Below, piece by piece: positions 8,466 through 17,559 of a DNA stretch of 39,805 bases. The stretch's first letter is position 1; every line of letters starts with the position of its first letter. Location: the NCBI GenBank assembly GCA_021731165.1, contig JAKFXY010000030.1, positions 1-39,805 of the forward strand, in the 5' to 3' direction. A model generated the notes under the pieces. It made no database searches. It worked only from the letters and a program-made list of their open reading frames with translations, and was not told the DNA's origin. The position numbers and the translations under genes are program-made. The DNA comes from Acidobacteriota bacterium. GTDB lineage: Bacteria > Acidobacteriota > Vicinamibacteria > Vicinamibacterales > UBA2999.

Positions 8466-9098
8466 GTGAGATCGAAGCTGACGCTTGGAATGTTCGCCAG
8501 CCTGACGCTGTCGGTGCTTGCCTCCGGATGCGGCGAGTACGTGGAGCAAGGGCGCTCGCCCGCGCGCGTGGTCATCGGCGTGCTCGAAGCGGCCTCTGGC
8601 GCGAAGCCGGCTGAGTTTGGCGGCGTGCTCAACTCGGATGTCGTCACCAACATCTCGAAGACCGTCAATAGCGTGCAGGTCTTGGTGCCGACGATCTTTG
8701 GCGACCTGGCCCGGGTGAGCATGACGTTGGTACTACGGGATCAAGGGCAGGGTACCACCGTCAACACACCGAGCGCGTTGAACCAAGTGACGTTCACTCG
8801 CTACCGTGTGACGTACCGGCGCGCGGATGGCCGGAACACTCCAGGAGTGGACGTTCCGTACGCCTTCGACTCCGCAACGACGTTCACGGTTCCGGCGACC
8901 GGGATCGCCACTGCGAACATAGAGCTGGTTCGACACACTGCCAAAGAGGAAGCGCCGCTGGCGGCCCTGGCCAGCAATGCCACGATCATCTCGACGATCG
9001 CGGACATCTCGTTCTATGGCCGCGACCTTGCCGGCAATGACGTCACCGTAACGGGCTCGATCGGGATCTTTTTTGGCAACTTCGGCGACCCCAATTAG
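8466..9098 (+). CDS. Lipoprotein of unknown function downstream of pilQ
   Basis: I do not recognise a named family. GTG at 8466 is preferred over GTG 8457 because AGGAG (8453-8457) then sits 8 nt upstream. The 210 residues start with a lipoprotein signal (hydrophobic run, SVLASGC, lipidated Cys22), followed by a beta-rich soluble domain with SPARVVIGVLEAASGAKPAE, a NPGV-like TPGVDVPYAFDSATTF segment and a C-terminal TVTGSIGIFFGNFGDPN. There is no charged cluster or catalytic-looking motif. The gene starts 11 nt after pilQ and is followed after 10 nt by another lipoprotein gene, so it looks like a pilus-operon member. A role as a secretin-associated factor or pilotin is only a guess. Confidence 0.8.
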   Translation: MRSKLTLGMFASLTLSVLASGCGEYVEQGRSPARVVIGVLEAASGAKPAEFGGVLNSDVVTNISKTVNSVQVLVPTIFGDLARVSMTLVLRDQGQGTTVNTPSALNQVTFTRYRVTYRRADGRNTPGVDVPYAFDSATTFTVPATGIATANIELVRHTAKEEAPLAALASNATIISTIADISFYGRDLAGNDVTVTGSIGIFFGNFGDPN

Positions 9099-9108
9099 GA
9101 CTGGGATT

Positions 9109-10143
9109 ATGTACAGCAGGCTCTCTAGCACCTACGTCGTCCGCCTGGCCGCGCTCGTTTGTGTCGCGGTGGCCGCCGCCGGCTGCACGATCGACAAACA
9201 GGGAGCGCCGAGTCTCACGGGCCCTTCCGAGTTCGCGCAGTCGGTCACGCTCAAGGCCACTCCAGATCGCCTTGTGCAGGACGGCCAGTCACTTTCCACG
9301 GTGACCGCGCAGCTCAAAGGTCCGGACGGCGTCCCCAGGGCTGGCGTCGTTGTGCAGTTCGTGGCGAGGGCGTCGGACGGGACCGAGATCACGCTGACCG
9401 GTGCCTCCGGGATGACGGACGCCGCCGGCAATGTCACGACCGGTGTCATTGCGCCGTCTGCGCCTCAGTTTCAGCCGTCTACGCCAGTGACAATTTCAGT
9501 TCAGGCCACGCCGGTCGGCCTCGAGTTCGCCGACGCCGGCGCGGCGACGAGACAGGTGACGCTCACCTTGGTACCGCCCGCCGGGACGCCGCCGCCGAAC
9601 GGTCTGCCGGTGGCGGAGTTCACATTCCTGCCGGCGGCTCCGACGCCGGGCGTCACAGTGACCTTCGACGCATCGACCAGCACTGACGAAGGGGTGTCGT
9701 GTAACACGGCCTGTAGTTACGCGTGGACGTTCGGCGACGGGACCACCGGCACCGGGCTGTTCGCGACGCGCGCATACTCCTCGTCTGGCACCTACACGGT
9801 GACCTTGACGGTGACCGACGCACGGGGCGGTGTGTCGAAGGCGAAGGCCAAGCCGGTGACAGTGGGGTTGCCGACAGCACCCGCGGCCGGCACGATCACG
9901 TTCAGCCCGACGCCGGTGGCGGTCAATGCCGTGACCAACTTCGACGCCGGTGGCGCCACGGTCGGCCTCGGTGCGAGCATCGTGAGCTACACGTGGACGT
10001 GGGGCGATGGCGTCTCCGAGACGACGACTGGCCCGCAGGCACAGCACGCGTTCGGCGCCGCAGGCGTCTACACGGTGCGCGTGACGGTTCTCGACAGCCT
10101 GGGTCGAACCGCAACGGCGACGGTCTCAGTGACCGTCGTCTAG
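9109..10143 (+). CDS. Lipoprotein with Ig-like and two PKD domains
   Basis: Predicted envelope-anchored or surface lipoprotein. ATG 9109 (AGGACTGGG just upstream) gives 344 residues; an open extension to 9073 overlaps the previous gene and is not needed. The signal ends VAAAGC with lipidated Cys26. Residues about 33-140 resemble a bacterial Ig-like (Big/invasin-type) domain: KATPDRLVQDGQSLSTVTAQ, a DGVPRAGVVVQF strand and TDAAGNVTTGV. Two PKD domains follow: about 175-255 (SYAWTFGDGTTGTG, GTYTVTLTVTD) and about 262-344 (SYTWTWGDGVSE, GVYTVRVTVLDS). PKD domains usually mediate carbohydrate or protein contacts. It is the last gene before the 10185-10220 terminator, so I infer co-transcription with pilQ and a possible pilus or adhesion role. 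Confidence 0.88.
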   Translation: MYSRLSSTYVVRLAALVCVAVAAAGCTIDKQGAPSLTGPSEFAQSVTLKATPDRLVQDGQSLSTVTAQLKGPDGVPRAGVVVQFVARASDGTEITLTGASGMTDAAGNVTTGVIAPSAPQFQPSTPVTISVQATPVGLEFADAGAATRQVTLTLVPPAGTPPPNGLPVAEFTFLPAAPTPGVTVTFDASTSTDEGVSCNTACSYAWTFGDGTTGTGLFATRAYSSSGTYTVTLTVTDARGGVSKAKAKPVTVGLPTAPAAGTITFSPTPVAVNAVTNFDAGGATVGLGASIVSYTWTWGDGVSETTTGPQAQHAFGAAGVYTVRVTVLDSLGRTATATVSVTVV

Positions 10144-10184
10144 ACGGGACGACTGACCGACGACGCTCTCGAAGAGCAATCATG

Positions 10185-10220
10185 GCGCCGGGTCCGCGAG
10201 GATCCGGCGCTCTCTTTCTT
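10185..10220 (+). terminator. Intrinsic terminator ending the pil operon
   Basis: An 11-bp stem (10185-10195 with 10200-10210, one G-U wobble) closes on a GCGA tetraloop and is followed by TCTCTTTCTT. It lies 42 bp after the stop of the PKD lipoprotein gene and 10 bp before the peptidase start, and so separates the pilus operon from the next group. Confidence 0.85.
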
Positions 10221-10229
10221 GATCTCCAC

Positions 10230-11381
10230 ATGAATCTTCCGCCGTCGGCCGTGCTTGGTGCGCGCCATGCGCGCGTACGGCAGGTGCTCGATGCGCTCGG
10301 CCTCGACGCGCTCATCGTTACCAACGCGTCCAACATCCGGTATCTGACGAGTCATACTGGAACGTCCGGTGTCGCTGTTCTCACGCGCGAAGCGGTGCAT
10401 CTCGTGGTCGATTTCCGCTACGAGGAGGCCGTGCGCGGGCTCCAGTCGTCTGACGCCGCCTGTCCCGGTCTGCGCACCTGGCCTGTTCCGGGCAGCTACG
10501 AAGGGGCGGTTCTGACCTGCCTCTCGGAGATCGCCGTGTCAGCCGTGGGGTTCGAGGCCGCGCACGTCAGCGTGGCGCGTCACGCGTGGTGGCGCGACAC
10601 GATCGCGGCGCGGGCATTGGGGATTTCGCTCCGTTCCACGGGCAGCATCGTGGAGCGTCTGCGGGTGATCAAAGACACCTGGGAGCTGGTCGCCTTGAGA
10701 GAATCGGCTTCGCGGTTGACCGCGGTTGCCGGGACGGTGCTGGGGGCTATTCGATTGGGGACGACTGAACGGGAAGTCGCCGGTGTTCTCGAAGGGGCCA
10801 TACGGCAGGCCGGTTACGAGCGTCTGGCCTTCGACACGATCGTCGCTTCAGGGCCGCATTCCGCCCTGCCGCACTATCGCACGGGTGACCGGAGATTCGC
10901 CAGCGGCGATTTCGTCGTGCTGGACTTCGGCGGCATCTTGGATGGATACTGCAGCGATTTGACCCGCACAGTGTGCATCGGGCCGCCATCGGGGGAGGCT
11001 CGCCGGGTTTACTCGGCCGTTCAGGATGCCCAGCGTGCCGCCATCGCGGCGGTTCGGCCCGGCATCGACGCGTCCGCTGTGGACGCGGCCGCGCGCTGTG
11101 TCTTGGACGCGCGCGGGCTGGGAGAGGCATTCGGGCATGGGACCGGGCATGGTCTCGGGCTCGATGTCCATGAAGACCCGCGAATCACCAGGCACCGCCC
11201 CGGCATCGCGCCAGGCGAGACAATCCCCTCTCTACTTCTCGAGGCCGGCATGGTGTTTACGATCGAGCCGGGCGCGTACCTCGCCGGCTGGGGTGGTGTA
11301 CGGATCGAAGACGATGTGCTGGTGACGGAGGAGGGCTATGAGGTCCTCACCTCGGTCCCGCGCGAGTTGCTGTCCCTCTAG
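10230..11381 (+). CDS. Xaa-Pro aminopeptidase-like M24 metallopeptidase
   Basis: Cytoplasmic dinuclear-metal peptidase of family M24B, expected to remove N-terminal residues that precede proline. ATG 10230 gives 383 residues. An N-terminal creatinase-like domain (about 1-150, [22 protein letters not shown]) precedes the pita-bread catalytic domain. All five metal ligands are visible: Asp232 (LDFGG), Asp243 (SDLTRT), His307 ([11 protein letters not shown]), Glu346 (IEPGAY) and Glu360 (RIEDDV); the 11-residue gap between the two Asp matches E. coli PepP. The start is not strongly marked, as only weak purine runs precede it. In many bacteria this gene is followed by efp and accBC; here accB follows directly and efp is missing. 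Confidence 0.92.
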   Translation: MNLPPSAVLGARHARVRQVLDALGLDALIVTNASNIRYLTSHTGTSGVAVLTREAVHLVVDFRYEEAVRGLQSSDAACPGLRTWPVPGSYEGAVLTCLSEIAVSAVGFEAAHVSVARHAWWRDTIAARALGISLRSTGSIVERLRVIKDTWELVALRESASRLTAVAGTVLGAIRLGTTEREVAGVLEGAIRQAGYERLAFDTIVASGPHSALPHYRTGDRRFASGDFVVLDFGGILDGYCSDLTRTVCIGPPSGEARRVYSAVQDAQRAAIAAVRPGIDASAVDAAARCVLDARGLGEAFGHGTGHGLGLDVHEDPRITRHRPGIAPGETIPSLLLEAGMVFTIEPGAYLAGWGGVRIEDDVLVTEEGYEVLTSVPRELLSL

Positions 11382-11392
11382 TTCGTGGATTC

Positions 11393-11868
<476 letters not shown>

Positions 11869-11869
<1 letters not shown>

Positions 11870-13239
11870 TGTTCAAGAAGATACTCATCGCCAATCGTGG
11901 GGAGATCGCGCTTCGGGTGATCGTCGCGTGCCGCGAGCTCGGAATCAAGACGGTAGCCGTCTACTCAGAGGCGGACGAGAATTCTCTGCACGTGCGCTTC
12001 GCGGATGAGGATGTCTGCATCGGACCACCCCGCAGCACCGACAGCTATCTCAGCGTCCCCGCGATTATCAGCGCGGCGGAGATCACCGGCGCCGACGCCA
12101 TCCATCCTGGATACGGATTCCTGTCCGAGAGCGCGTACCTGGCCGAGGTCTGCGAAGCGTGTCACATCCGCTTCATCGGGCCAGACCCAAGCGTCATCAA
12201 GCTGATGGGCGACAAGGCGCGTGCACGCCGCGCGATGAAGAAGGCGGGGCTTCCGATGCTGCCGGGCAGCGAGGGCATCATCGAGAGCGAAGAGAAGGCG
12301 CTCAAGATCGCGAAGGATATCGGCTACCCCGTCATCATCAAGGCGGTCGCCGGCGGCGGCGGACGCGGGATGCGTATCGTGAGGACCGCGGCGGACCTGG
12401 GGCATGCATTCCGAACGGCGCAGCGCGAGGCCGAGGCGGCCTTCGGCGTTGGCGATGTCTACGTCGAGAAGTATCTCGAGAATCCGCGTCACATCGAGTT
12501 TCAGGTGCTCGGCGATCATCACGGTAACGTCGTGCACTTAGGCGAGCGCGAATGTTCGATTCAGCGCCGTCACCAGAAGCTGGTTGAGGAATCGCCTTCG
12601 CCGGCGCTGACCGAGAAGATTCGGCGAAAGATGGGGAGTCTGGTCGTTGATGCCGCGCGGGCGGTTCAGTACACCAACGCCGGGACCTTTGAATTCCTGA
12701 TGGATCCAGAAGGAAAGTTCTACTTCATGGAGGCGAACACGCGCCTTCAGGTGGAGCATCCCGTCACGGAATGGGTGACGGGCCTGGACATCGTCAAGGA
12801 GCAGATCCGGATTGCGGCTGGCGAACGGCTTTCCTTCAGGCAGAGCGAGGTCACCTTCACCGGGCACTCGATCGAGTGCCGGATCAACGCCGAGGACCCT
12901 GAAACGTTTGCCCCGTCTCCGGGCATCATTCATGCCTTCAGTGTGCCTGGCGGTCCCGGCGTTCGTGTCGATACCTTCGCGCACTCCGAGTGTACGGTTT
13001 CGCCGTACTACGATTCGATGATTGCCAAGATCATCGTGCACGGGCGCGACCGGCAGGAAGCCATCGCGCGCATGCGCAGGACCCTCGAGATGACGGTCGT
13101 GGATGGCATCAAGACCAACGTCCCGATGCATCTGAAGATTCTGGCCGAGGCGGACTTTCACGCCGGCCGCCTGAGCACGGCATTCATGGACCGGTTCGCT
13201 GCCAAGCCCAAGGCCGGGAGGTTGGCCGAAACGGCCTAG
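11869..13239 (+). CDS. accC: Biotin carboxylase subunit of acetyl-CoA carboxylase
   Basis: Uses ATP and bicarbonate to carboxylate the biotin on AccB. The 456 residues (E. coli 449) start [16 protein letters not shown], followed by [15 protein letters not shown], the ATP-grasp glycine-rich loop [14 protein letters not shown], the [17 protein letters not shown] and [17 protein letters not shown] blocks, the active-site stretch [20 protein letters not shown] followed by QVEHPVTE, and the C-terminal [13 protein letters not shown]. All ATP-grasp and biotin-carboxylase hallmarks are intact. Only the last dozen residues are unconserved. A heptamer-repeat spacer begins 4 nt after the stop. Confidence 0.97.
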
Positions 13240-13242
13240 CCT

Positions 13243-13336
13243 GTTCTTAGCTCCTTGTTCCGGGCTCCAGATGCGGTTCCCGGTTCTGGCTCCCGAACTT
13301 GAACATAGAACCTGGAACATGCAACCCGGCACCAGG
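13243..13336. repeat. Inverted heptamer array across the accC-thiE junction
   Basis: Seven-base units run head to tail. On the left they read GTTCTTA, GCTCCTT, GTTCCGG, GCTCCAG (13243-13270), then GTTCCCG and GTTCTGG (13276-13289). On the right they switch to the complementary type AACATAG, AACCTGG, AACATGC, AACCCGG, CACCAGG (13302-13336). The inner arms 13276-13287 and 13307-13318 pair over 11 of 12 positions. The array fills the whole spacer and enters thiE. It has no U-tract, yet could act as a folded 3' end for accC. Confidence 0.75.
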
Positions 13337-13960
13337 ACCCTTCCCCGCCTCCATGCCATTGTCGATGTTGATGCCGCCGCACGCGCAGGGTGGCGGCCGT
13401 ATGACCTCGCCATGGCATTGCTCGACGGCGGCGCAACCCTTCTCCAGGTCAGGGCGAAGCAGTTAGCCTCCGCTCCATTCCTCGAACTCTGCGATCGTGT
13501 TCTCAGCCTCGCGCATCCATACGGTGCCGCGGTGATTGTCAATGACCGCGCGGACCTGGCGTTGATGTCCGGTGCCGCAGGCGTGCACGTTGGGCAGGAC
13601 GATCTGCCTCCACGAAAGGCGCGGGATCTCCTCGGCCCTGGGGCGATCGTGGGCTACTCGACGCACACGCTTCGGCAGATCGAACAGTCGCTGGTGGAAC
13701 CGGTCACATATGTAGCCGTCGGTCCCGTGTTCCACACGGCGACCAAGGACACCGGCCACCACGCCGTGGGCCTCGCGCTCGTCTCCGAGGCGGCCCGGCT
13801 CGTGCACCCGAACCCCGTTGTGGCAATCGGCGGCATCACGCTCGAGACCGCCGCGCAAGTCATCGCCGCGGGCGCGGCATCGGTCGCGGTCATCGGCGAC
13901 GTTCTTGTCGGCGGAGATCCTGCCTCGCGCGTGAGGGCCTACCTCCGGGCGCTCACGTGA
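13319..13960 (+). CDS. thiE: Thiamine-phosphate synthase (ThiE family)
   Basis: Joins hydroxymethylpyrimidine diphosphate and thiazole phosphate to give thiamine phosphate. ATG 13319 gives 213 residues; ATG 13271 is also in frame, but both lie inside the heptamer array, so the first residues are repeat-derived. Conserved blocks of the TIM barrel follow: GGATLLQVRAKQL (diphosphate contact), VIVNDRADLALMSGAAGVHV with GQDDLP (Mg2+ ligands), VGYSTHT, TYVAVGPVFHTATK, and the phosphate-binding VVAIGGI and SVAVIGDV ends. No other thiamine gene is nearby, and a TenI-type paralogue cannot be excluded, although the diphosphate and Mg2+ motifs favour ThiE. Confidence 0.85.
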   Translation: MQPGTRTLPRLHAIVDVDAAARAGWRPYDLAMALLDGGATLLQVRAKQLASAPFLELCDRVLSLAHPYGAAVIVNDRADLALMSGAAGVHVGQDDLPPRKARDLLGPGAIVGYSTHTLRQIEQSLVEPVTYVAVGPVFHTATKDTGHHAVGLALVSEAARLVHPNPVVAIGGITLETAAQVIAAGAASVAVIGDVLVGGDPASRVRAYLRALT

Positions 13961-14009
13961 GGTGCGCAACCCCTCAAGGGTGAACCGACGACGAACCGCT
14001 ATCCGCCAT

Positions 14010-14037
14010 CATTCACCACCACCCACCACCTGCCTAC
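14010..14037 (-). repeat. Short heptamer run upstream of the permease
   Basis: On the minus strand four consecutive seven-base units read GTAGGCA, GGTGGTG, GGTGGTG, GTGAATG (14037-14010). The first unit closely resembles the units at 21259-21292. The 116-bp spacer 13961-14076 otherwise contains only a small promoter-like box and the permease ribosome-binding site. Confidence 0.5.
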
Positions 14038-14043
14038 ATCGCG

Positions 14044-14049
14044 TATAGT
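14044..14049 (+). promoter_or_regulatory. Possible -10 box for the permease gene
   Basis: TATAGT at 14044-14049 is one base from the -10 consensus, without a recognisable -35. Transcription would start near 14056, downstream of the ATG at 14053, which independently supports GTG 14077 as the translation start, with GAGGAGG as its ribosome-binding site. Confidence 0.4.
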
Positions 14050-14076
14050 CCCATGCGAGATACTGAGGAGGGAATC

Positions 14077-15552
14077 GTGGCTGGCTCACTGTTTCGGACC
14101 AAGTCAATCGACCGACTTCTTGCGGATTCACAGGTAACCGGTGAGCACGCGCTGAAGCGGACGCTCGGGGCCACGTCGCTCGTAGCTCTCGGCATCGGAG
14201 GCATCATCGGCGCGGGTATCTTTGTCCGCACGGCCGCTGCCATCGCCGAACGCTCCGGCCCGTCGGTCACACTGGCTTTCATTGTCGCCGGGATCGGCTG
14301 CGCGTTTGCGGGGCTCTGCTATGCGGAGTTCGCCTCGATGATCCCGGTTGCGGGGAGTGCGTACACGTACTCGTACGCGACCATGGGTGAGTTCGTCGCG
14401 TGGATCATCGGCTGGGATCTCGTGCTGGAGTACGCCGTCGGCGCCGCCACCGTGGCCATCGCGTGGAGCGAATACTTCAACCGGGTGCTCGAGTTCGTCG
14501 GTCTGCAGATCCCGTATCAATGGCGTCACTCGCCGTTCGAGACGATGGACGGCGTCCAGGGGATCATGAACCTCCCCGCGGTCTTCATCCTCGCGCTTCT
14601 TTCCGGCTTGCTGATCCGTGGGACTCGCGAGTCGGCGTTCGTCAACAACCTGATCGTCGTCACGAAGGTCGCGATCGTGCTGATGGTGATCGGATTCGGA
14701 TGGAGCTTCATCAATCCGGCCAATCACACGCCGTTGATCCCTGCCGCGACGACGTACACGACGCCGGAGGGTGTCGTCCATGCCTACGGTGGGATCATGG
14801 GCATCCTGGGCGCGGCCGGGGTTGTGTTCTTCGCGTTCATCGGGTTCGATGCCGTCTCGACGGCAGCGCAGGAAACGAAGAATCCTGGCCGCGACATGCC
14901 GATCGGCATCCTCGGGTCACTCGTCGTCTGCACCGTGCTCTACATCCTGTTCTCATACGTACTGAGCGGTGTCGCGACGGTCGAGGATTTCCGCACGGTC
15001 GGTCGGGAGGCGTCGGTTGCCTTTGCGATCGAGAAATACATGATCGGTTACCAATGGCTGGCGCAGCTGGTGACGGTGGCGATTCTGGCCGGCTTCTCGT
15101 CCGTGATTCTCGTGATGCTGCTGGGGCAGTCGCGAGTGTTCTATTCGATGAGTCTGGATGGGCTCGTGCCGAGGTTGTTCTCCGACGTGCACCCCCGCTT
15201 CAAGACGCCGTGGAAGTCCAACGTGGTCTTCTTCGTGTTCACGGGCCTCTTCGCTGCGTTCATTCCCGGCGATATTGTGGGCGAGATGACGAGTATCGGT
15301 ACTCTGTTCGCGTTCATTCTCGTATGCATTGGCGTGTGGATCATGCGCATTCGGAGGCCCGATGTGCCGCGCGGATTCACGGTTCCGGCGCTGCCTCTCG
15401 TTGCCGTGCTCGGAGTGGTCGTGTGCGGCGCGATGATCTACGGGCTGGGGTGGACGAACTGGGTCCGCCTCGCCGTCTGGCTGGCGATCGGTCTGGTGCT
15501 CTACTTTGGCTACGGTAGACGGAACAGCCGTCTCTCGACCGGCGCGAACTAA
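14077..15552 (+). CDS. APC-superfamily amino acid permease
   Basis: Integral inner-membrane transporter of the amino acid-polyamine-organocation superfamily, probably in the CAT-like (YfnA/ApcT) branch. I start at GTG 14077 (GAGGAGG 5-6 nt upstream), which gives 491 residues and about 12 membrane helices. Helix 1 carries ALGIGGIIGAGIFV, the unwound substrate-binding motif of the family; helix 2 has the FAGLCYAEFASMIPVAGSAY block; helix 6 has VVFFAFIGFDAVSTAAQETK; and RVFYSMSLDGLVP follows in the second half. The substrate cannot be read from sequence. The stop is 6 nt before the K+ channel gene. Confidence 0.92.
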   Translation: MAGSLFRTKSIDRLLADSQVTGEHALKRTLGATSLVALGIGGIIGAGIFVRTAAAIAERSGPSVTLAFIVAGIGCAFAGLCYAEFASMIPVAGSAYTYSYATMGEFVAWIIGWDLVLEYAVGAATVAIAWSEYFNRVLEFVGLQIPYQWRHSPFETMDGVQGIMNLPAVFILALLSGLLIRGTRESAFVNNLIVVTKVAIVLMVIGFGWSFINPANHTPLIPAATTYTTPEGVVHAYGGIMGILGAAGVVFFAFIGFDAVSTAAQETKNPGRDMPIGILGSLVVCTVLYILFSYVLSGVATVEDFRTVGREASVAFAIEKYMIGYQWLAQLVTVAILAGFSSVILVMLLGQSRVFYSMSLDGLVPRLFSDVHPRFKTPWKSNVVFFVFTGLFAAFIPGDIVGEMTSIGTLFAFILVCIGVWIMRIRRPDVPRGFTVPALPLVAVLGVVVCGAMIYGLGWTNWVRLAVWLAIGLVLYFGYGRRNSRLSTGAN

Positions 15553-15558
15553 CCGCCG

Positions 15559-16605
15559 ATGGAATACGCCGGCCTGCCGGCTCAGACGGTGCCGCGGCGA
15601 GCAGAATGGTCCTGGGCGAGAGGTCCGCGGCTGGCGATCGCGCTGTTCTCCTTCGTGATCGCCGGGGGGACACTCGGGTACGTTCTCATAGAAGACTGGG
15701 GGCCCTGGGACGCGTTCTTCATGACAGTGACCACGGTGACAACCGTCGGTTACCGTGAGGTACACCCGCTCTCCTTTGCCGGCCAGTTGTTCACGGTCGC
15801 CCTGATCCTCGGCGGGGTCGGTACGGCTTTCTACACCGCCACGCTCATCGCGACGGTCATCGTGGAGGGCGGACTGCACGGACGGTTCGAGCAGCGCCGC
15901 TTCAATCGCATGCTCGATCAGTTGAAGGACCATTTCATCCTGTGCGGCTACGGCCGCATCGGCAGCATCGTGGCCGAGGAGCTACACCGACAAGGCGTGC
16001 CCTTTATCGTGCTGGAGCGGAGCGCTGAGCGATTGAAGAGCGCGCTCGATCGTGGGTGGCTGGGCCTGGAGGCGGATGCCAGTCGCGAAGACGTACTGAC
16101 GCGTGCCGGCATCGGGCGTGCGCGCGGACTTCTGGCGGCCGTTGGAACCGACGCGGAGAACGTCTATACCGTGCTGACCGCGCGTGTGATGCGACCGGAC
16201 TTGTTCATCATCGCGCGGGTCGAGTCCGACGATGCGGAATCAAAGCTGCGTCGTGCAGGCGCGGATCGCGTCGTCTCACCGTACCAGATCGGCGCCAACC
16301 ACATCGTGCAGACCGCATTGCGTCCAGCGGTCGTGGACTTCGTCCGCCTGGCCACGAGCTCGGAGTTTCTGGATCTGTCGATGGAACAGGTGAAGGTCGG
16401 TCACCGGTCATCGTACTCGGGCAAGAGTCTGATGGATGCCGGCATCCGCCAGAGGTTTGGCGTGATCATCATCGGGATCAAGCACGCCGGCGGCGAGATG
16501 GAGTTCAACCCGGCGCCGGAGGACGTGTTGCGGTCGGGGGACGAGTTGGTCGTGCTCGGCCGGCCGGAGAGCGTGAAGGCACTCGAGGAGGAAGCGGCCG
16601 AATGA
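15559..16605 (+). CDS. Potassium channel with RCK (TrkA-N/TrkA-C) domains
   Basis: Two-helix K+ channel subunit with cytoplasmic gating domains, expected to work as a tetramer with an octameric RCK ring (MthK-like). Helix 1 is at about 23-44, the pore loop follows with the selectivity filter TVTTVGY, and helix 2 is at about 76-100. The RCK_N domain begins HFILCGYGRIGSIVAEEL, a Rossmann GxGxxG site, and continues to about 235. The RCK_C domain is at about 255-345. Glu after the filter (GYREVHP) replaces the usual Asp/Gly-type residues, as in many bacterial relatives. 348 residues is normal. It overlaps folD by 4 nt, an odd but tight coupling. Confidence 0.93.
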   Translation: MEYAGLPAQTVPRRAEWSWARGPRLAIALFSFVIAGGTLGYVLIEDWGPWDAFFMTVTTVTTVGYREVHPLSFAGQLFTVALILGGVGTAFYTATLIATVIVEGGLHGRFEQRRFNRMLDQLKDHFILCGYGRIGSIVAEELHRQGVPFIVLERSAERLKSALDRGWLGLEADASREDVLTRAGIGRARGLLAAVGTDAENVYTVLTARVMRPDLFIIARVESDDAESKLRRAGADRVVSPYQIGANHIVQTALRPAVVDFVRLATSSEFLDLSMEQVKVGHRSSYSGKSLMDAGIRQRFGVIIIGIKHAGGEMEFNPAPEDVLRSGDELVVLGRPESVKALEEEAAE

Positions 16606-17531
16606 CGGCGAGACTGCTGGACGGGCTGGGTCTTGCTCGACGGATCCATGGCGAAATCAGGCCCGAGGTAGCGGCCTTCGCCGCGAAGCACGGACGCCCC
16701 CCCGGGCTGGCGATCGTCCTCGTCGGCGCCGACCCCGCCTCCGAGGTCTACGTCCGCAACAAGTTGAGGTCCGGAGCGGAGATCGGATTCCGGGCCGATC
16801 TCGAACGATTGCCGGCGTCGGCCACCACGGCCGATGTGCTCGCTCTCGTCCGGCGGCTCAATGCGAGCCCGGTGCATGACGGGGTCTTGGTGCAGTCGCC
16901 TCTGCCGAGGGCCATGGGCGACGATGCCGGGCAGCGGATCTTTGACGCGATTGTTCCGAGCAAGGACGTGGATGGCCTGACTCCCGTCAATATGGGACTT
17001 CTGGTCCAGAAGCGTGCGCAGTTCGTGGCCTGTACGCCGTCAGGTGTCGTAGAGCTGTTGGAGCGTGAGGGAATTCAGATTGCCGGTCGCCACGCCGTCG
17101 TGATTGGTCGCAGCGACATCGTCGGCAAGCCGATGGCACTGCTCCTGCTCCATCGAGACGCGACCGTGACAATCGCCCATTCACGTACGCGAAACCTCGA
17201 AGCTCTCTGTCGCCAGGCCGACATACTCGTCGCCGCCGTTGGACGCCCAGGACTCGTGACGAAGGGCTTTGTCAAGCCGGGGGCCACGGTCGTGGATGTC
17301 GGCATCAATTCGATGACCGACGAAGGGACCGTCCTGGGCTTGTTTCCGGAAGGGCACAGGCGACTGGCGCTGTTCCGGGCGAAAGGCTCGGTGCTCGTTG
17401 GCGATGTGCATCCAGAAGTCGCGGAAGTGGCCGGTGCTCTGACTCCGGTGCCAGGCGGCGTCGGACCGCTCACGATTGCCATGCTGATGCGGAACACCCT
17501 TCACGCGGCCCTCATGGCTCACGGCGCGTGA
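16602..17531 (+). CDS. folD: Methylene-THF dehydrogenase / cyclohydrolase
   Basis: Bifunctional one-carbon enzyme: NADP-dependent oxidation of 5,10-methylene-THF and hydrolysis to 10-formyl-THF. ATG 16602 overlaps the channel stop (ATGA); the frame is open further upstream but lies over the channel gene. The 309 residues include GLAIVLVGADPASEVYVRNK with the catalytic Lys, GVLVQSPLPRAM, PSKDVDGLTPVNMG, FVACTPSGVVELL, the Rossmann VVIGRSDIVGKPMALLLL and the closing TPVPGGVGPLTIAMLMRNT. All are intact. It is about 20 residues longer than E. coli FolD at its end and in one loop. Confidence 0.96.
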   Translation: MTARLLDGLGLARRIHGEIRPEVAAFAAKHGRPPGLAIVLVGADPASEVYVRNKLRSGAEIGFRADLERLPASATTADVLALVRRLNASPVHDGVLVQSPLPRAMGDDAGQRIFDAIVPSKDVDGLTPVNMGLLVQKRAQFVACTPSGVVELLEREGIQIAGRHAVVIGRSDIVGKPMALLLLHRDATVTIAHSRTRNLEALCRQADILVAAVGRPGLVTKGFVKPGATVVDVGINSMTDEGTVLGLFPEGHRRLALFRAKGSVLVGDVHPEVAEVAGALTPVPGGVGPLTIAMLMRNTLHAALMAHGA

Positions 17532-17559
17532 TTGCATGTTCCCCGGTCGTGAATGAGGG

